This document shows positions 34,126-43,293 of a stretch of 64,000 nt of DNA, piece by piece. Below the pieces are notes generated by a model. It saw only the letters and a program-made list of their open reading frames with translations, was not told the DNA's origin and ran no database searches. How positions within the stretch are numbered: the stretch's first letter is position 1; the number at the start of each line of letters is the position of its first letter. Origin of the DNA: Shouchella patagoniensis (GTDB lineage Bacteria; Bacillota; Bacilli; Bacillales; Bacillaceae_D); contig NZ_KV917377.1 in the NCBI RefSeq assembly GCF_002019705.1, positions 308,565 to 372,564 on the forward strand. The letters are read 5' to 3'. Both the position numbers and the translations under genes were made by a program.

Positions 34126-35405
34126 TATGCAATCACTCCTCGAGTATTTTCATAATTTTTATACGTGCGGTTCTTAAGTATAGTTGCGAGAGTTAAAGCG
34201 CAATGAAGTACATCACTGTAAGAATTATAGAGAGCTACAGGAGCAATTCGAATACCGTTTGGACTACGAAAATCTGGTATAATTCCTTCTGATTTTAATG
34301 CTTTGCATATTCTCGCTGCTTCTGGATGCTCAATGAGTATGTGACCACCCCTACGTTCATCGTTTTTTGGGGTACGTATAAGAAGATTGGTTGTTTCTGG
34401 AAGCGATTCCAAAAGATCGCGTAAGTATTGTGTTAAGTTTAGTGATTTTTCACGCATAGGCCCAATTCCAGCTTCTTCAATTAATTCAAGTGAGCCGATT
34501 AAAGGAGAGAGTGACAAGAGATGTGGTGTGCCTAATTGATAAGCTCCAGCTCCAGCAGCTTTTGTAAATGTTGGTTCCATATCAAATTGTACTTGTTTAT
34601 CAGAACCAAACCAACCAAGCAATCCAGGCGTTTTAGCATGATGACGTTCGTTAACATAAAGTCCAGCCACACTACCTGGTCCTCCGTTTAAGTGTTTGTA
34701 CGTACACCAAAAAGCGAAATCTACACCCATCTCGCTTAATTGATGGGGAACAGAACCAATTGAATGACATAAGTCAAAACCGATTAAAATTCCACGTTCA
34801 TGTGCAGCAGTAGTTAGTTTTCTCATGTTAAGCAGCTGTCCACTTCGATAAAGAACACTTGAAAGAATAATGATCTTTATATCATCGGTCATTGCTTCAA
34901 TAATTGCATCTTCAGATAGTGTGTAACCGTCTTCGCTTTTGATAAGCTTTAAGTGTTTCTCAGAATGTAGACCATGAATCTTTAAATGAGATTGCATTGC
35001 GTAGATATCAGTCGGAAAATTTAAGGTTTCACTTAGTATAAATGGTTTTTTATCAGTTGGTTCATAAAAAGTTGCGAGTAATTGATGCAAATTAATAGTC
35101 GTTGAACCAGTGGCGATGACTTCATGTGCATTCGCACCAATTAGGTTTGCCATTTTTGCTCCGATTGTCTCTGATAAAGTAAACCAAGGCTGTTGTGTAT
35201 CAGACCAACCATCAATTGCGTGCGTTTTCCAAGCTTCAAGTAACTTGATGACGCTCTGCTCTGATCGCTTACTTAATAACCCAAGGGAATTGCCATCAAG
35301 ATACGTTTTTCCTTTTTGTATGTAAAACTCTTTTGCGAATCGAGCCAGTGGATCTTTCTTATCTTTTTCAGCAGCATAATCAATCGTGTTTAATTGTTTT
35401 GTCAA
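34125..35405 (-). CDS. kynU: Kynureninase
   Basis: A 426-residue PLP enzyme. N-terminal FYIQKGKTYLDGNSLGLL, GFDLCHSIGSVPHQLSEMGVDFAFWCTYKHLNGGPGS with the PLP lysine in TYKHLNGG, and the C-terminal EGIIPDFRSPNGIRIAPV typical of kynureninase. Cleaves kynurenine to anthranilate and alanine. First gene of the kynUBA operon, which degrades tryptophan to anthranilate. Confidence 0.95.
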   Translation of the reverse strand: MTKQLNTIDYAAEKDKKDPLARFAKEFYIQKGKTYLDGNSLGLLSKRSEQSVIKLLEAWKTHAIDGWSDTQQPWFTLSETIGAKMANLIGANAHEVIATGSTTINLHQLLATFYEPTDKKPFILSETLNFPTDIYAMQSHLKIHGLHSEKHLKLIKSEDGYTLSEDAIIEAMTDDIKIIILSSVLYRSGQLLNMRKLTTAAHERGILIGFDLCHSIGSVPHQLSEMGVDFAFWCTYKHLNGGPGSVAGLYVNERHHAKTPGLLGWFGSDKQVQFDMEPTFTKAAGAGAYQLGTPHLLSLSPLIGSLELIEEAGIGPMREKSLNLTQYLRDLLESLPETTNLLIRTPKNDERRGGHILIEHPEAARICKALKSEGIIPDFRSPNGIRIAPVALYNSYSDVLHCALTLATILKNRTYKNYENTRGVIA

Positions 35406-35542
35406 TTAAGTAACCTCCCAATCACTATACGTCTATCTTAACGTATCAAATGGAGGATCGACTGACAATCATTTTATCTACGTTTAAGAATAATTAAGAA
35501 AGGAAATAAGATAAGGGAGAGGAATAAAGGAGGATTTTTAAA

Positions 35543-36523
35543 ATGACTTTTCAAGCATATGTATTAAGAAAAGATGGAGACAATGTGATAAATCAGATTG
35601 AGCAATGGGAACCTGAACAGTTAACGCAGGGAAATACACTTATAAAAGTCGCTTATTCAAGTGTTAATTATAAAGATGCCTTGGTTGCTCGAAAAGGTGA
35701 TTTAGCGGATATCACCCCGCTTATTCCTGGTATCGATTTAGCTGGAACAGTCATTGAGTCATCAGAACCTTCCCTCCAAGAAGGGCAAGAAGTTATCGCA
35801 ACAAGTTATCGTATCGGAACTGGTCATAATGGTGGTTATGCACAACTTGCTCGGGTACCAAGTGAATGGGTCATTCCGTTGCCTGACGGGTTGTCATTAA
35901 AGGAAGCGATGGCGCTTGGAACCGCTGGACTGACAGCTGCTTTATCGATTCGAAAATTAGAGAACAATGGATTAAATCCAAGTAAGGGACCGGTTGTTGT
36001 TCCTGGAGCAACAGGTGGGGTAGGCAGTTTAGCGGTTCATATGTTAGCGAATCTGGGATATGAGGTGATTGCCGGTACAGGGAAAAAAGAGGCTCACTCA
36101 TTTTTAAAACAACTTGGCGCTTCAAAAGTAGTAGATCGTAGCGATTTAGAAGAAACGAATCGTAAAACAACGCGTAAAGCAGAGTGGGCAGGAGCTGTTG
36201 ATGCGGTTGGTGGAAAAACACTCTCGTATCTATTAACAACAATAAAACGAGGGGGTTCAGTTGCCACAAGTGGGTTTACAGGAGGAATAGACATTGAAAC
36301 AAACGTAATGCCTTTTATCGGAAGGGGAATCAATTGGCTCGGGATTGATTCAGTGACATGTTCAATGTCAGAGCGCTCACATGCGTGGAAAAGGTTAGGA
36401 AGTGACTTAAAGCCGACACGATTGAACGAGCTGATAAGAGAAGTATCGTTAGAACAATTAGAAGAAGTATTTGATGAGGTGCTTGCAGGAGAAGGTATAG
36501 GTAGAACGGTGGTAAAACTATAA
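35543..36523 (+). CDS. YhdH/YhfP-family NADPH-dependent reductase
   Basis: A 326-residue MDR-superfamily quinone oxidoreductase/acryloyl-CoA-reductase-type protein. Zinc-free medium-chain fold with VAYSSVNYKDALVARKG, the cofactor loop GATGGVGSLAVHML and terminal EGIGRTVVKL. RBS AAAGGAGG. Reduces activated double bonds or quinones; the substrate is unknown. Terminates at a hairpin shared with the convergent NlpC/P60 gene. Confidence 0.88.
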   Translation: MTFQAYVLRKDGDNVINQIEQWEPEQLTQGNTLIKVAYSSVNYKDALVARKGDLADITPLIPGIDLAGTVIESSEPSLQEGQEVIATSYRIGTGHNGGYAQLARVPSEWVIPLPDGLSLKEAMALGTAGLTAALSIRKLENNGLNPSKGPVVVPGATGGVGSLAVHMLANLGYEVIAGTGKKEAHSFLKQLGASKVVDRSDLEETNRKTTRKAEWAGAVDAVGGKTLSYLLTTIKRGGSVATSGFTGGIDIETNVMPFIGRGINWLGIDSVTCSMSERSHAWKRLGSDLKPTRLNELIREVSLEQLEEVFDEVLAGEGIGRTVVKL

Positions 36524-36525
36524 AG

Positions 36526-36560
36526 AAAGAAGAGCCATCCCAGAGGTGGCTCTTCTTTTA
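36526..36560. terminator. Bidirectional terminator
   Basis: 12-bp stem AAAGAAGAGCCA / TGGCTCTTCTTT between convergent genes. Confidence 0.8.
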
Positions 36561-36572
36561 ATAACTTTGCTA

Positions 36573-37490
36573 TTAAAGGCTTCCAGCACCAACATAGTGT
36601 TGGCTCCAATAAGAATTGTTTAAGCTAGCTGTCTCAACGCCTCGTGATCCAGCATGAACGAATTCATTATTTCCAATATAGATTCCTGCATGAGAGATAT
36701 ATGAACCAGAGTCATATGTACCAGAGAAGAAGACAATGTCACCAACACTTGGGCTTCCTTTAGAAGAAGCATCATACATAGCTTGAGCAGTTCTTGGAAT
36801 GCTTTTACCTTGTGAATTAAATACATAATTGATAAAGCCACTGCAATCAAATCCGCTTGGAGAAGTACCACCCCATGCGTAAGGAGCACCAGTTTGGTTT
36901 AAAGCAGTTTGTACAAGACCACCTGATGAAGCTGGCGCTTTATTTGAAACTGTTTCACCTGCAACTTCTGTGCTTACTTCTTCATTTACTTCAGGAGTAG
37001 ATGCAGTTGAAGTAGAGTTAGAAGAGCTTGATTCTGTATTAGTAGTAGCTGTAGAGTTGTTAGTTGTAGTATTAGTAGATACGTTGCTAGTAGAAGCTGT
37101 AGCTTGTCCACCTGCGTTTAAAGCTTTTTGCGTGGCAGGACCGGCAATACCATCAACTTGTAAATTGTTATTTTCTTGGAATTTACGAACAGATTGTTCT
37201 GTTTGAGGTCCGTAAATATTATCTTGTGGAATTCCAAGCTGTCCTTGAATTTTACCAACTGTTTCATTCGTATCACCATAACGAACTGTTGTAACCGCTG
37301 CTTGGTTTGTATTTGATTCTGTTTGTTCAGAAGTTGTTTGAGTTTGAGCTTGTTTCTTTTCAGCTGCATCAACTTTATTCATATCAACATTTGCGTCAGC
37401 CGTTTGACTTGTTGCAATTGTTGCTGTAGTAGCTAGTCCCATTATTACTGATGTACGTACAACTAATTTCTTAACATTTGCCTTAAACAT
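36573..37490 (-). CDS. Secreted NlpC/P60 peptidoglycan endopeptidase with PG-binding domain
   Basis: 305 residues from ATG 37490 (RBS GGGGGA). Signal peptide to about TSQTADA (33). One PG_binding_1 domain (about 65-125) with LQVDGIAGPATQ, a Ser/Thr-rich linker (about 130-185), then the NlpC/P60 domain (about 190-305) with catalytic Cys in FDCSGFINYVF and His in SHAGIYIGN. Cleaves peptide stems in wall turnover. A WalR box upstream fits an autolysin controlled by the essential WalRK system. Confidence 0.9.
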   Translation of the reverse strand: MFKANVKKLVVRTSVIMGLATTATIATSQTADANVDMNKVDAAEKKQAQTQTTSEQTESNTNQAAVTTVRYGDTNETVGKIQGQLGIPQDNIYGPQTEQSVRKFQENNNLQVDGIAGPATQKALNAGGQATASTSNVSTNTTTNNSTATTNTESSSSNSTSTASTPEVNEEVSTEVAGETVSNKAPASSGGLVQTALNQTGAPYAWGGTSPSGFDCSGFINYVFNSQGKSIPRTAQAMYDASSKGSPSVGDIVFFSGTYDSGSYISHAGIYIGNNEFVHAGSRGVETASLNNSYWSQHYVGAGSL

Positions 37491-37596
37491 AATATATTCC
37501 CCCATAAGTTTAAATAATAAACATGACGTAATGTCATCGATTTGTTTTCCCAGTTCCTAATCTAACGTACGAACATCACAATCAGTTTGTGATTAT

Positions 37597-37613
37597 GTTA
37601 CAAACTGATTACA
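37597..37613 (-). promoter_or_regulatory. WalR box upstream of the NlpC/P60 gene
   Basis: On the minus strand, in the gene's own orientation: TGTAAT-CAGTT-TGTAAC, matching TGTWAH-N5-TGTWAH exactly, about 107 bases before the start codon. Confidence 0.65.
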
Positions 37614-38524
37614 ATTGGTTTTCTTTACCTATGAAATTTGTAATCTAACAAATCATTTTAGGTGATAATGGCTAAATTCGTAGCTCATTCCCGACAAAAA
37701 CTGCATGTAGCGTACTGTATTTGGCAATTTCTCATCAATCCAAAACAGAATTGTGTGTTTTTTGTATGCATTTGCTCTAAACGTAAAAATAATTGGAACA
37801 TAAACTAATGAAAAAGGCGGAGATGTGTCGCTTACGATCGAATGAAGGGATCGGTCTGGTGAAAAACATTCCTCTGAGGAGCAGGATGGTGTGATAGAAA
37901 CAGTTTCGTTTATGTAAGTAAAGACGTTATCGGAAAACTTATTTTTATATCCAAATCAAACGTATCAGTTGTTACTAGGAGATGAATTAAAAAACGGCCA
38001 ACAACCGGCCTATTGCTCGGGAACCGTCCAAAGGATTATACGCCTGAATACACGTAAGAACATTATAGTGACAGAATGATTGCTCAATCATTTCTGAAGA
38101 TGAATGTGGTGGCATTTTCGCTTGACTGGATTAATTTAAAGGAAATGCACGTTAAAGGTCTTGTATATAAAGCGAGCACGAATAGGTGGGTCTTCAATAT
38201 GTACCAGTGCCAACTCATATTTATCGTAGACATCTACATCAAAAAGGGTTTAATACATTTTTGAAGAACTTCGAATTAAAAAACGGGACCGTCAGAGGAA
38301 ATTACGCATTTGTCGAAAGGTCTCACGCCCTCAGTTTAAATACTGTAAAAAAGAGGCGACTTGTATTAATTGAGGTCAATTTCAGACATGGATATAAAGG
38401 GTTGAAAATAATTGATCAGAATGCTTATTTTAATGTAAGTTGGCAGCCTTTCCGTTATGTATCAGCAGCACAGGGATCTACACCATAAATAAGTAAAAAT
38501 AAGTTGATGACTCATGACAATACG
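37614..38524. other. Long gene-poor region between the NlpC/P60 gene and clpE
   Basis: About 900 bases. The only coding-like trace is the degraded frame at 37810-38079 listed separately. ORFs at 38076-38264 and 38186-38488 have no RBS and unconvincing composition and were not credited. Confidence 0.45.
37810..38079 (+). pseudogene. Possible decayed gene (weakly YwpF-like)
   Basis: One frame reads, with stops at about 37843 and 37915, GDVSLTIE...SSEEQDGVIETVSFM...LSENLFLYPNQTYQLLLGDE then SGTVQRIIRLNTRKNIIV, ending at 38079. The part from 37918 is open for 53 codons and looks like real protein. The pattern vaguely recalls YwpF-type proteins, but this is not secure. Several stops and a possible frame change argue for a decayed gene. 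Confidence 0.25.
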
Positions 38525-38557
38525 AAAACCCCGCACCAACAAAGGTGCGGGGTTTTG
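38525..38557 (-). terminator. Terminator after clpE
   Basis: 13-bp GC-rich stem AAAACCCCGCACC / GGTGCGGGGTTTT with a 6-base loop. Confidence 0.8.
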
Positions 38558-38558
38558 T

Positions 38559-40667
38559 TTAAGCCTTCGTAACAATGATTTTACCTTCTTTAGCATCCAC
38601 GCTCACATGGCTAATTTGATCATCATCGATCACGAGCTCAGTAATGTCATCTTCAATTGTATCCTGGATAACACGACGGAGTGGTCTTGCGCCAAATGAT
38701 GGGTGGTAACCTTGTTTTGCAAGTTCTTTTTTGGCTTGCTCACTTACGTCCATCGTAATGTTTTGAAGTGCAAGACGATTATTCAAGTCATCCAACATCA
38801 CATCAACAATTTCAACTAAATTATCTTCAGTCAATTGGTTAAACTCGATTAGGGCATCAAAACGATTAAGGAATTCTGGCTTAAAGTAATCGTTTAGATT
38901 TTCTAAAATACCTAGTGTTTTTTGTTGTTCTGCATTAAAGCCAAGAGAAGGCTTGTTAATGCCAACACCTGCATTCGAGGTCATAATCACCATTGTATCT
39001 TTGAATGATACAACACGACCTTGACTATCCGTTAACCGGCCATCTTCCATGATTTGTAGAAACATATGCTGTACGTCAGGATGTGCTTTTTCAATTTCAT
39101 CGAGCAAAATAATGCTGTAAGGGTTATGACGTACTTGTTCAGTTAGTTGTCCACCTTCTTCATGACCAACATAGCCAGGAGGAGAACCAATTAGTTTTGA
39201 AACGGAGTGCTTCTCCATAAATTCACTCATATCAAGGCGAATCATACTTTCTTTCTTACCATATACTTCTTGAGCTAACTGCTTTGTCAACTCGGTTTTA
39301 CCGACACCTGTGGGGCCGACAAATAAGAAACTAATCGGACGGTTACCAGCTTTGAGACCCGCACGACTTCGTTTGACTGCTTTAGCTGTTTTTGAAACAG
39401 CATCTTCTTGTCCAATTACTTTACTGGCAAGCCGAGAACCCAAATCTCTCATTTTTTGTTGTTCAGCTTTTTGAAGTTTTTGTACTGGAATACCTGTTTG
39501 TCGTTCAATTAAACCTTGTATATCTTCAAGCTTTACTTCAATCGGTTTTATTTCTGATTCAGCTGCTTGAAGTTTGGTTTTAAGTGTCGCTTCTTCATCA
39601 CGTAAAGATGCGGCTTCTTCGTAGCGTTCTTGTCTCGTCGCTGCTTGTTTCCGGTCTTGAATATCAGCTAGTCGTTTTTCAATTGTCGCTTTATCCTCGT
39701 GGTTAGAGGCTAAGGATAAACGTGAACCAACTTCATCAAGTAAATCAATCGCCTTATCAGGTAAGAAACGATCTTGAATGTAGCGGTCAGATAAGTTTAT
39801 ACATGCTTCTAATATGTCATCAGAGTAGCGAACACCATGATAACGCTCATAAACTGTTTTTAGACCTTTAAGAATTTCAAGTGCTTGATCGAGTGTAGGT
39901 TCTTTTACAGTGACAGGTTGAAAACGACGTTCAAGCGCAGCATCTTTTTCAATTTTGCGGTACTCAGAAAGAGTTGTAGCCCCAATCAATTGCATGTTTC
40001 CACGTGCAAGAGCTGGTTTCAGTAAATTGCTTGCATCCATATTGCCTTCTCCTGATGCTCCGGCTCCAACCATCATGTGTAGTTCATCAATAAACAAAAT
40101 CATATCTTCACGTTCGCTAATTTCATCAATTAATTGTTGCATTCGCTCTTCAAACTGCCCCCGATAACTTGTACCTGCAACCAATGAAGCAAAGTCAAGT
40201 GAAAAAATCTGCTTGTTTGCTAATTTAATTGGCACATTACCGTTTGCGATTCGTAAAGCCAACCCTTCGGCGATAGCTGTTTTACCAACACCGGCCTCGC
40301 CAATTAAAACGGGGTTGTTTTTCGTACGACGGCTTAGGACTTGTATAACCCGTTCAACTTCATCGTCGCGTCCAATAACTGGATCGATTTCTCCATTACG
40401 TGCAGAAGAAGTCAAATTATGACCAAATTGATTCAGAAAACTTTCTTCTTCAGGTTCTTGTTCTTTCGTTCGTATATGTCCACTTTGGTCAGAAGATTGT
40501 TGACCCATAAATTGATTAAACAGAGATTGAAATTGATTTGATTGTCCTTGAGATTGTTGCATTTCACGGAAACAAGTCTCACACAATGCGACTTGTTTTT
40601 TATGTTGATTTAAAACTACATTCAACGATACCGCAGCTTCACGAGATTGACAGTGTTGACATTTCAT
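38559..40667 (-). CDS. clpE: ClpE AAA+ ATPase of the Clp protease
   Basis: 702 residues. N-terminal zinc finger CQHCQ...CETC (about 3-32), first AAA module with [14 protein letters not shown] and [14 protein letters not shown], a UVR/coiled-coil linker (about 330-385), second AAA module with [16 protein letters not shown] and [13 protein letters not shown], and a ClpB D2-small domain. Unfolds damaged proteins for ClpP after heat stress. The start is ATG 40667. Two CtsR operators upstream give heat-shock control. Confidence 0.95.
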   Translation of the reverse strand: MKCQHCQSREAAVSLNVVLNQHKKQVALCETCFREMQQSQGQSNQFQSLFNQFMGQQSSDQSGHIRTKEQEPEEESFLNQFGHNLTSSARNGEIDPVIGRDDEVERVIQVLSRRTKNNPVLIGEAGVGKTAIAEGLALRIANGNVPIKLANKQIFSLDFASLVAGTSYRGQFEERMQQLIDEISEREDMILFIDELHMMVGAGASGEGNMDASNLLKPALARGNMQLIGATTLSEYRKIEKDAALERRFQPVTVKEPTLDQALEILKGLKTVYERYHGVRYSDDILEACINLSDRYIQDRFLPDKAIDLLDEVGSRLSLASNHEDKATIEKRLADIQDRKQAATRQERYEEAASLRDEEATLKTKLQAAESEIKPIEVKLEDIQGLIERQTGIPVQKLQKAEQQKMRDLGSRLASKVIGQEDAVSKTAKAVKRSRAGLKAGNRPISFLFVGPTGVGKTELTKQLAQEVYGKKESMIRLDMSEFMEKHSVSKLIGSPPGYVGHEEGGQLTEQVRHNPYSIILLDEIEKAHPDVQHMFLQIMEDGRLTDSQGRVVSFKDTMVIMTSNAGVGINKPSLGFNAEQQKTLGILENLNDYFKPEFLNRFDALIEFNQLTEDNLVEIVDVMLDDLNNRLALQNITMDVSEQAKKELAKQGYHPSFGARPLRRVIQDTIEDDITELVIDDDQISHVSVDAKEGKIIVTKA

Positions 40668-40706
40668 GGACTCATTCCTCCTAATATAATAAATGTACGT
40701 TTTGAC

Positions 40707-40723
40707 TTTGACTATATTTGACC
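40707..40723 (-). promoter_or_regulatory. CtsR operator 1 at clpE
   Basis: Minus strand reads GGTCAAA-TAT-AGTCAAA, an exact match to the CtsR heptad repeat RGTCAAA-NAN-RGTCAAA, about 40 bases upstream of the start codon. An additional AGTCAAA heptad abuts it. Confidence 0.85.
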
Positions 40724-40782
40724 TTTTTGTTGTAAAAAAAAGCCATTAACGAGTAGTGGCTGATTACTATACGTTTATTATA

Positions 40783-40799
40783 ACTGACCATTTTTGACT
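40783..40799 (-). promoter_or_regulatory. CtsR operator 2 at clpE
   Basis: Minus strand reads AGTCAAA-AAT-GGTCAGT; first heptad perfect, second with two mismatches. B. subtilis clpE also carries multiple CtsR sites. Confidence 0.6.
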
Positions 40800-41086
40800 T
40801 TTCAAGTAGTCTGCTTAAATTTTTTATTTAAAAGGTCAGGAAACATAAGATATCACTTGTTGAATCCAATGTCAAACTCTCGCAGAAAACAGTTAGTTGT
40901 AAAAGAATAGATGTTTTTAAACGAAGTGATTGTTTTTTGTGAGTAAGCACATTTTCGTTATTTGGGAAACTCTTTTAACCAAAATGTGTTTATGATTCAA
41001 AAATGGGTCGTAAAGCACATAAATTGAATCTTCCTTATGACAACTATACAATATGGACAGTCACGATAAAAAGGAAGGTTTAATTA

Positions 41087-42085
41087 ATGAAAAAAAATAT
41101 AAAGTTATCTGCATTGAATTTAGCTCCGGTACAAGAGGGGAAATCAGTTGGAGAAGCGCTTAATCGAACAATAACGAGCGCTAAGGCGATTGAATCATAC
41201 GGTTATCATCGTTTTTGGGTCGCTGAACACCACAATATGCCTGGAATTGCTAGTTCCGCAACAGCTGTCTTAATTGGTCAAATTGCTCAAGCAACGTCAA
41301 CAATTCGAGTTGGGTCAGGCGGAATTATGTTACCAAACCATGCGCCTCTTGTTATTGCCGAACAATTTGGTACACTAAATGCACTTTTTCCAAATCGAAT
41401 TGATTTAGGTTTAGGAAGAGCTCCAGGCACAGATCAGCTTACTGCTCACGCGCTCCGGCGTCACGGGCAAGACGCAAATGACTTTCCTGCATTAGTTGAC
41501 GAACTGCAACAGTATTTTCAACCAGAAAATGCAACGAATCGGGTTCGTGCAATTCCTGGGGAAGGAGAACAAGTGCCAGTTTGGCTTCTTGGTTCAAGTG
41601 GTTTTAGTGCGCAATTGGCAGGAGAACTCGGGTTGCCTTTTGCGTTTGCAGGGCATTTTTCACCAAAGCACATAATTCCGGCATTAAATATTTATCGTGA
41701 TTCGTTTAAACCATCGGCACAAATGAGTGAGCCTTATAGTATGGTAGCAATTAATGCTATTTCTGCGACAACTTCCGAAGAAGCAGAAATACTAGCCTCA
41801 ACTTTGTACCAACAATTTCTTTCAATGATACGAAATAGACCAGGAAAAATTCAATCAGCCGTTTCGAACATGGAAGAGTTATGGTCGCCTTACGAAAAAC
41901 AATTAGTTATGGAACAACTTGGGGGGTCATTTATTGGGCATGCAAATGAGGTTGCCAACCAACTTCGAGAATTCGCTTTTAAAACCGGAGCTAATGAATT
42001 AATGCTTCATACAAATATATACGACGAACAAAAACAACTTCAGTCATTTAAGTTAATCGCTGAAGCATGGAATAAAGAAGATTAA
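41087..42085 (+). CDS. LLM-class flavin-dependent oxidoreductase
   Basis: A 332-residue bacterial luciferase-like protein with [30 protein letters not shown] near residue 40-70, [26 protein letters not shown] and [13 protein letters not shown]. These motifs mark the group often annotated as MsnO8/YceB-like, flavin-dependent with unknown substrate. RBS AAGGAAGG. It is one of two paralogues that flank the toxin-antitoxin pair spoIISAB. Confidence 0.88.
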   Translation: MKKNIKLSALNLAPVQEGKSVGEALNRTITSAKAIESYGYHRFWVAEHHNMPGIASSATAVLIGQIAQATSTIRVGSGGIMLPNHAPLVIAEQFGTLNALFPNRIDLGLGRAPGTDQLTAHALRRHGQDANDFPALVDELQQYFQPENATNRVRAIPGEGEQVPVWLLGSSGFSAQLAGELGLPFAFAGHFSPKHIIPALNIYRDSFKPSAQMSEPYSMVAINAISATTSEEAEILASTLYQQFLSMIRNRPGKIQSAVSNMEELWSPYEKQLVMEQLGGSFIGHANEVANQLREFAFKTGANELMLHTNIYDEQKQLQSFKLIAEAWNKED

Positions 42086-42092
42086 TAATGAG

Positions 42093-42129
42093 AAAAGACC
42101 TGATTTCCATAAAAATCAGGTCTTTTTTT
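42093..42129 (+). terminator. Terminator after the first LLM gene
   Basis: 12-bp stem AAAAGACCTGAT / ATCAGGTCTTTT followed by a T tract. Confidence 0.85.
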
Positions 42130-42212
42130 ATGGATTGTATTGGGAAATAAACTACTTTGGCGCTTGCCCTCATACACTTTATAAACAACGTGCAAAAGGG
42201 GGCCAGAAAGCA

Positions 42213-42989
42213 ATGCTTTTTATTTTTCAAGTTCTTGTTTGGCTGAGCGTAAGCGGGCTAGCCTTCTATGTATTTGCATCATGGAAATGGGCAGAACAGA
42301 CAAAGAAGCGGCTTCCCATTATTCGAAAAGCATGGTATGCCTTGTTTACAGTTGGAGCGGCTCTTACTTGGACGATCTATCCAGATAGTTTGTTTATAAA
42401 GTGGCACCATTATTTGATTGTAGCTTGTTTATTTGTTGTTGTAGACATATTTATTTTCTTAAGTGCTTATATTCAACGAATTGGCTCAAATGTATTTACA
42501 ATCGATACAGGTCAGTTGATTGAAGCAAATGATCAAGTCTTACAAACACAACAAGAACGACTAAAAGCATTTTTTCGTTTATTAAAAAGTGATCCGATCA
42601 ATGTCTATTACGGGGGGGATCGTGCATATATTACGGGTGTGAGAGAAATTCTTATGAAATATGCCGAGAAGACAGAGGTCGAGGCTAGTGTTTTCCCTTT
42701 CATGACAAAAGGGGATAAAGATCATTTGCTTACCCATTTTAAAGATCGCATTACAGTTAGCGCTACTTTAGAACGCCAAGATGTTTATTATGGAGAGAAA
42801 GAAAAGTTAATCTTTATACCTGTGATTTTACAAGGCAACCATCATGTAATAAAACTGTCATCAGAGGAACGTTTAACAGAGTTTGATGCACTATTGTTTG
42901 CGACACTAGTGGCGATTTATGACTTGCTGTCTTCTGGCAGTGAAGAGGAGCAAGACGACCCTTTGAATCAGGCGCACCAGATTAACTAG
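42213..42989 (+). CDS. spoIISA: SpoIISA membrane toxin
   Basis: 258 residues from ATG 42213 (AAAAGGGGG upstream; an ORF from 42135 is not credited). Three predicted N-terminal transmembrane helices (about 3-22, 40-58, 64-82) with the family hallmarks FQVLVWL, IRKAWYALFTVGA, HHYLIVA and FIFLSAYIQR, then the soluble GAF-like domain with DPINVYYGG, RQDVYYGEKEK, VIKLSSEE and EFDALLFATLVAIYDL. This matches B. subtilis SpoIISA, which holes the membrane unless bound by SpoIISB. The antitoxin gene follows 49 bases downstream. Confidence 0.92.
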   Translation: MLFIFQVLVWLSVSGLAFYVFASWKWAEQTKKRLPIIRKAWYALFTVGAALTWTIYPDSLFIKWHHYLIVACLFVVVDIFIFLSAYIQRIGSNVFTIDTGQLIEANDQVLQTQQERLKAFFRLLKSDPINVYYGGDRAYITGVREILMKYAEKTEVEASVFPFMTKGDKDHLLTHFKDRITVSATLERQDVYYGEKEKLIFIPVILQGNHHVIKLSSEERLTEFDALLFATLVAIYDLLSSGSEEEQDDPLNQAHQIN

Positions 42990-43038
42990 GGAGGAATAGG
43001 GTATTGTATAACAAAACGTCCCGAGTAGGTGAAAGTTA

Positions 43039-43185
43039 ATGAAGAAAAAGACGAAGAAGTCAACAAGCAGTGTGCTGCCAGCTTTTGCTGCTTCTCCGTT
43101 TACGGTTAATTTACAAAAGAAAAACAAGGAAGCGATTCAATTGTACGAGAAATGGAAATCAGGAAAAATAAAAAAAGCACGCTAA
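43039..43185 (+). CDS. spoIISB: SpoIISB antitoxin
   Basis: A 48-residue basic protein from ATG 43039 (RBS AGGTGAAAG). The middle, STSSVLPAFAASPFTVNLQ, then KKNKEAIQLYEKWK, follows the SpoIISB pattern S-T-x-S-V...SP-x-T...E-x-x-Y. SpoIISB is intrinsically disordered and wraps the SpoIISA cytoplasmic domain. Directly downstream of spoIISA and followed by a terminator. Too short for routine gene calling. Confidence 0.85.
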   Translation: MKKKTKKSTSSVLPAFAASPFTVNLQKKNKEAIQLYEKWKSGKIKKAR

Positions 43186-43218
43186 AAGCAGAATGGGCCC
43201 TTTCCATTCTGCTTTTTT
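43185..43218 (+). terminator. Terminator of the spoIISAB operon
   Basis: 13-bp stem AAAAGCAGAATGG / CCATTCTGCTTTT with TTT run. Confidence 0.85.
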
Positions 43219-43293
43219 AATGGTTATCATTTGCTAAAATCGACTAAATTCGATACGGTAAGAGGAACACAAAATGAAAGAAGGCTTAATTGG

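Noticed and set aside
38186-38488. 100-aa plus-strand ORF before clpE
   Set aside because: No RBS, unconvincing amino-acid pattern, and no homologue recognised; opposite strand is equally open.
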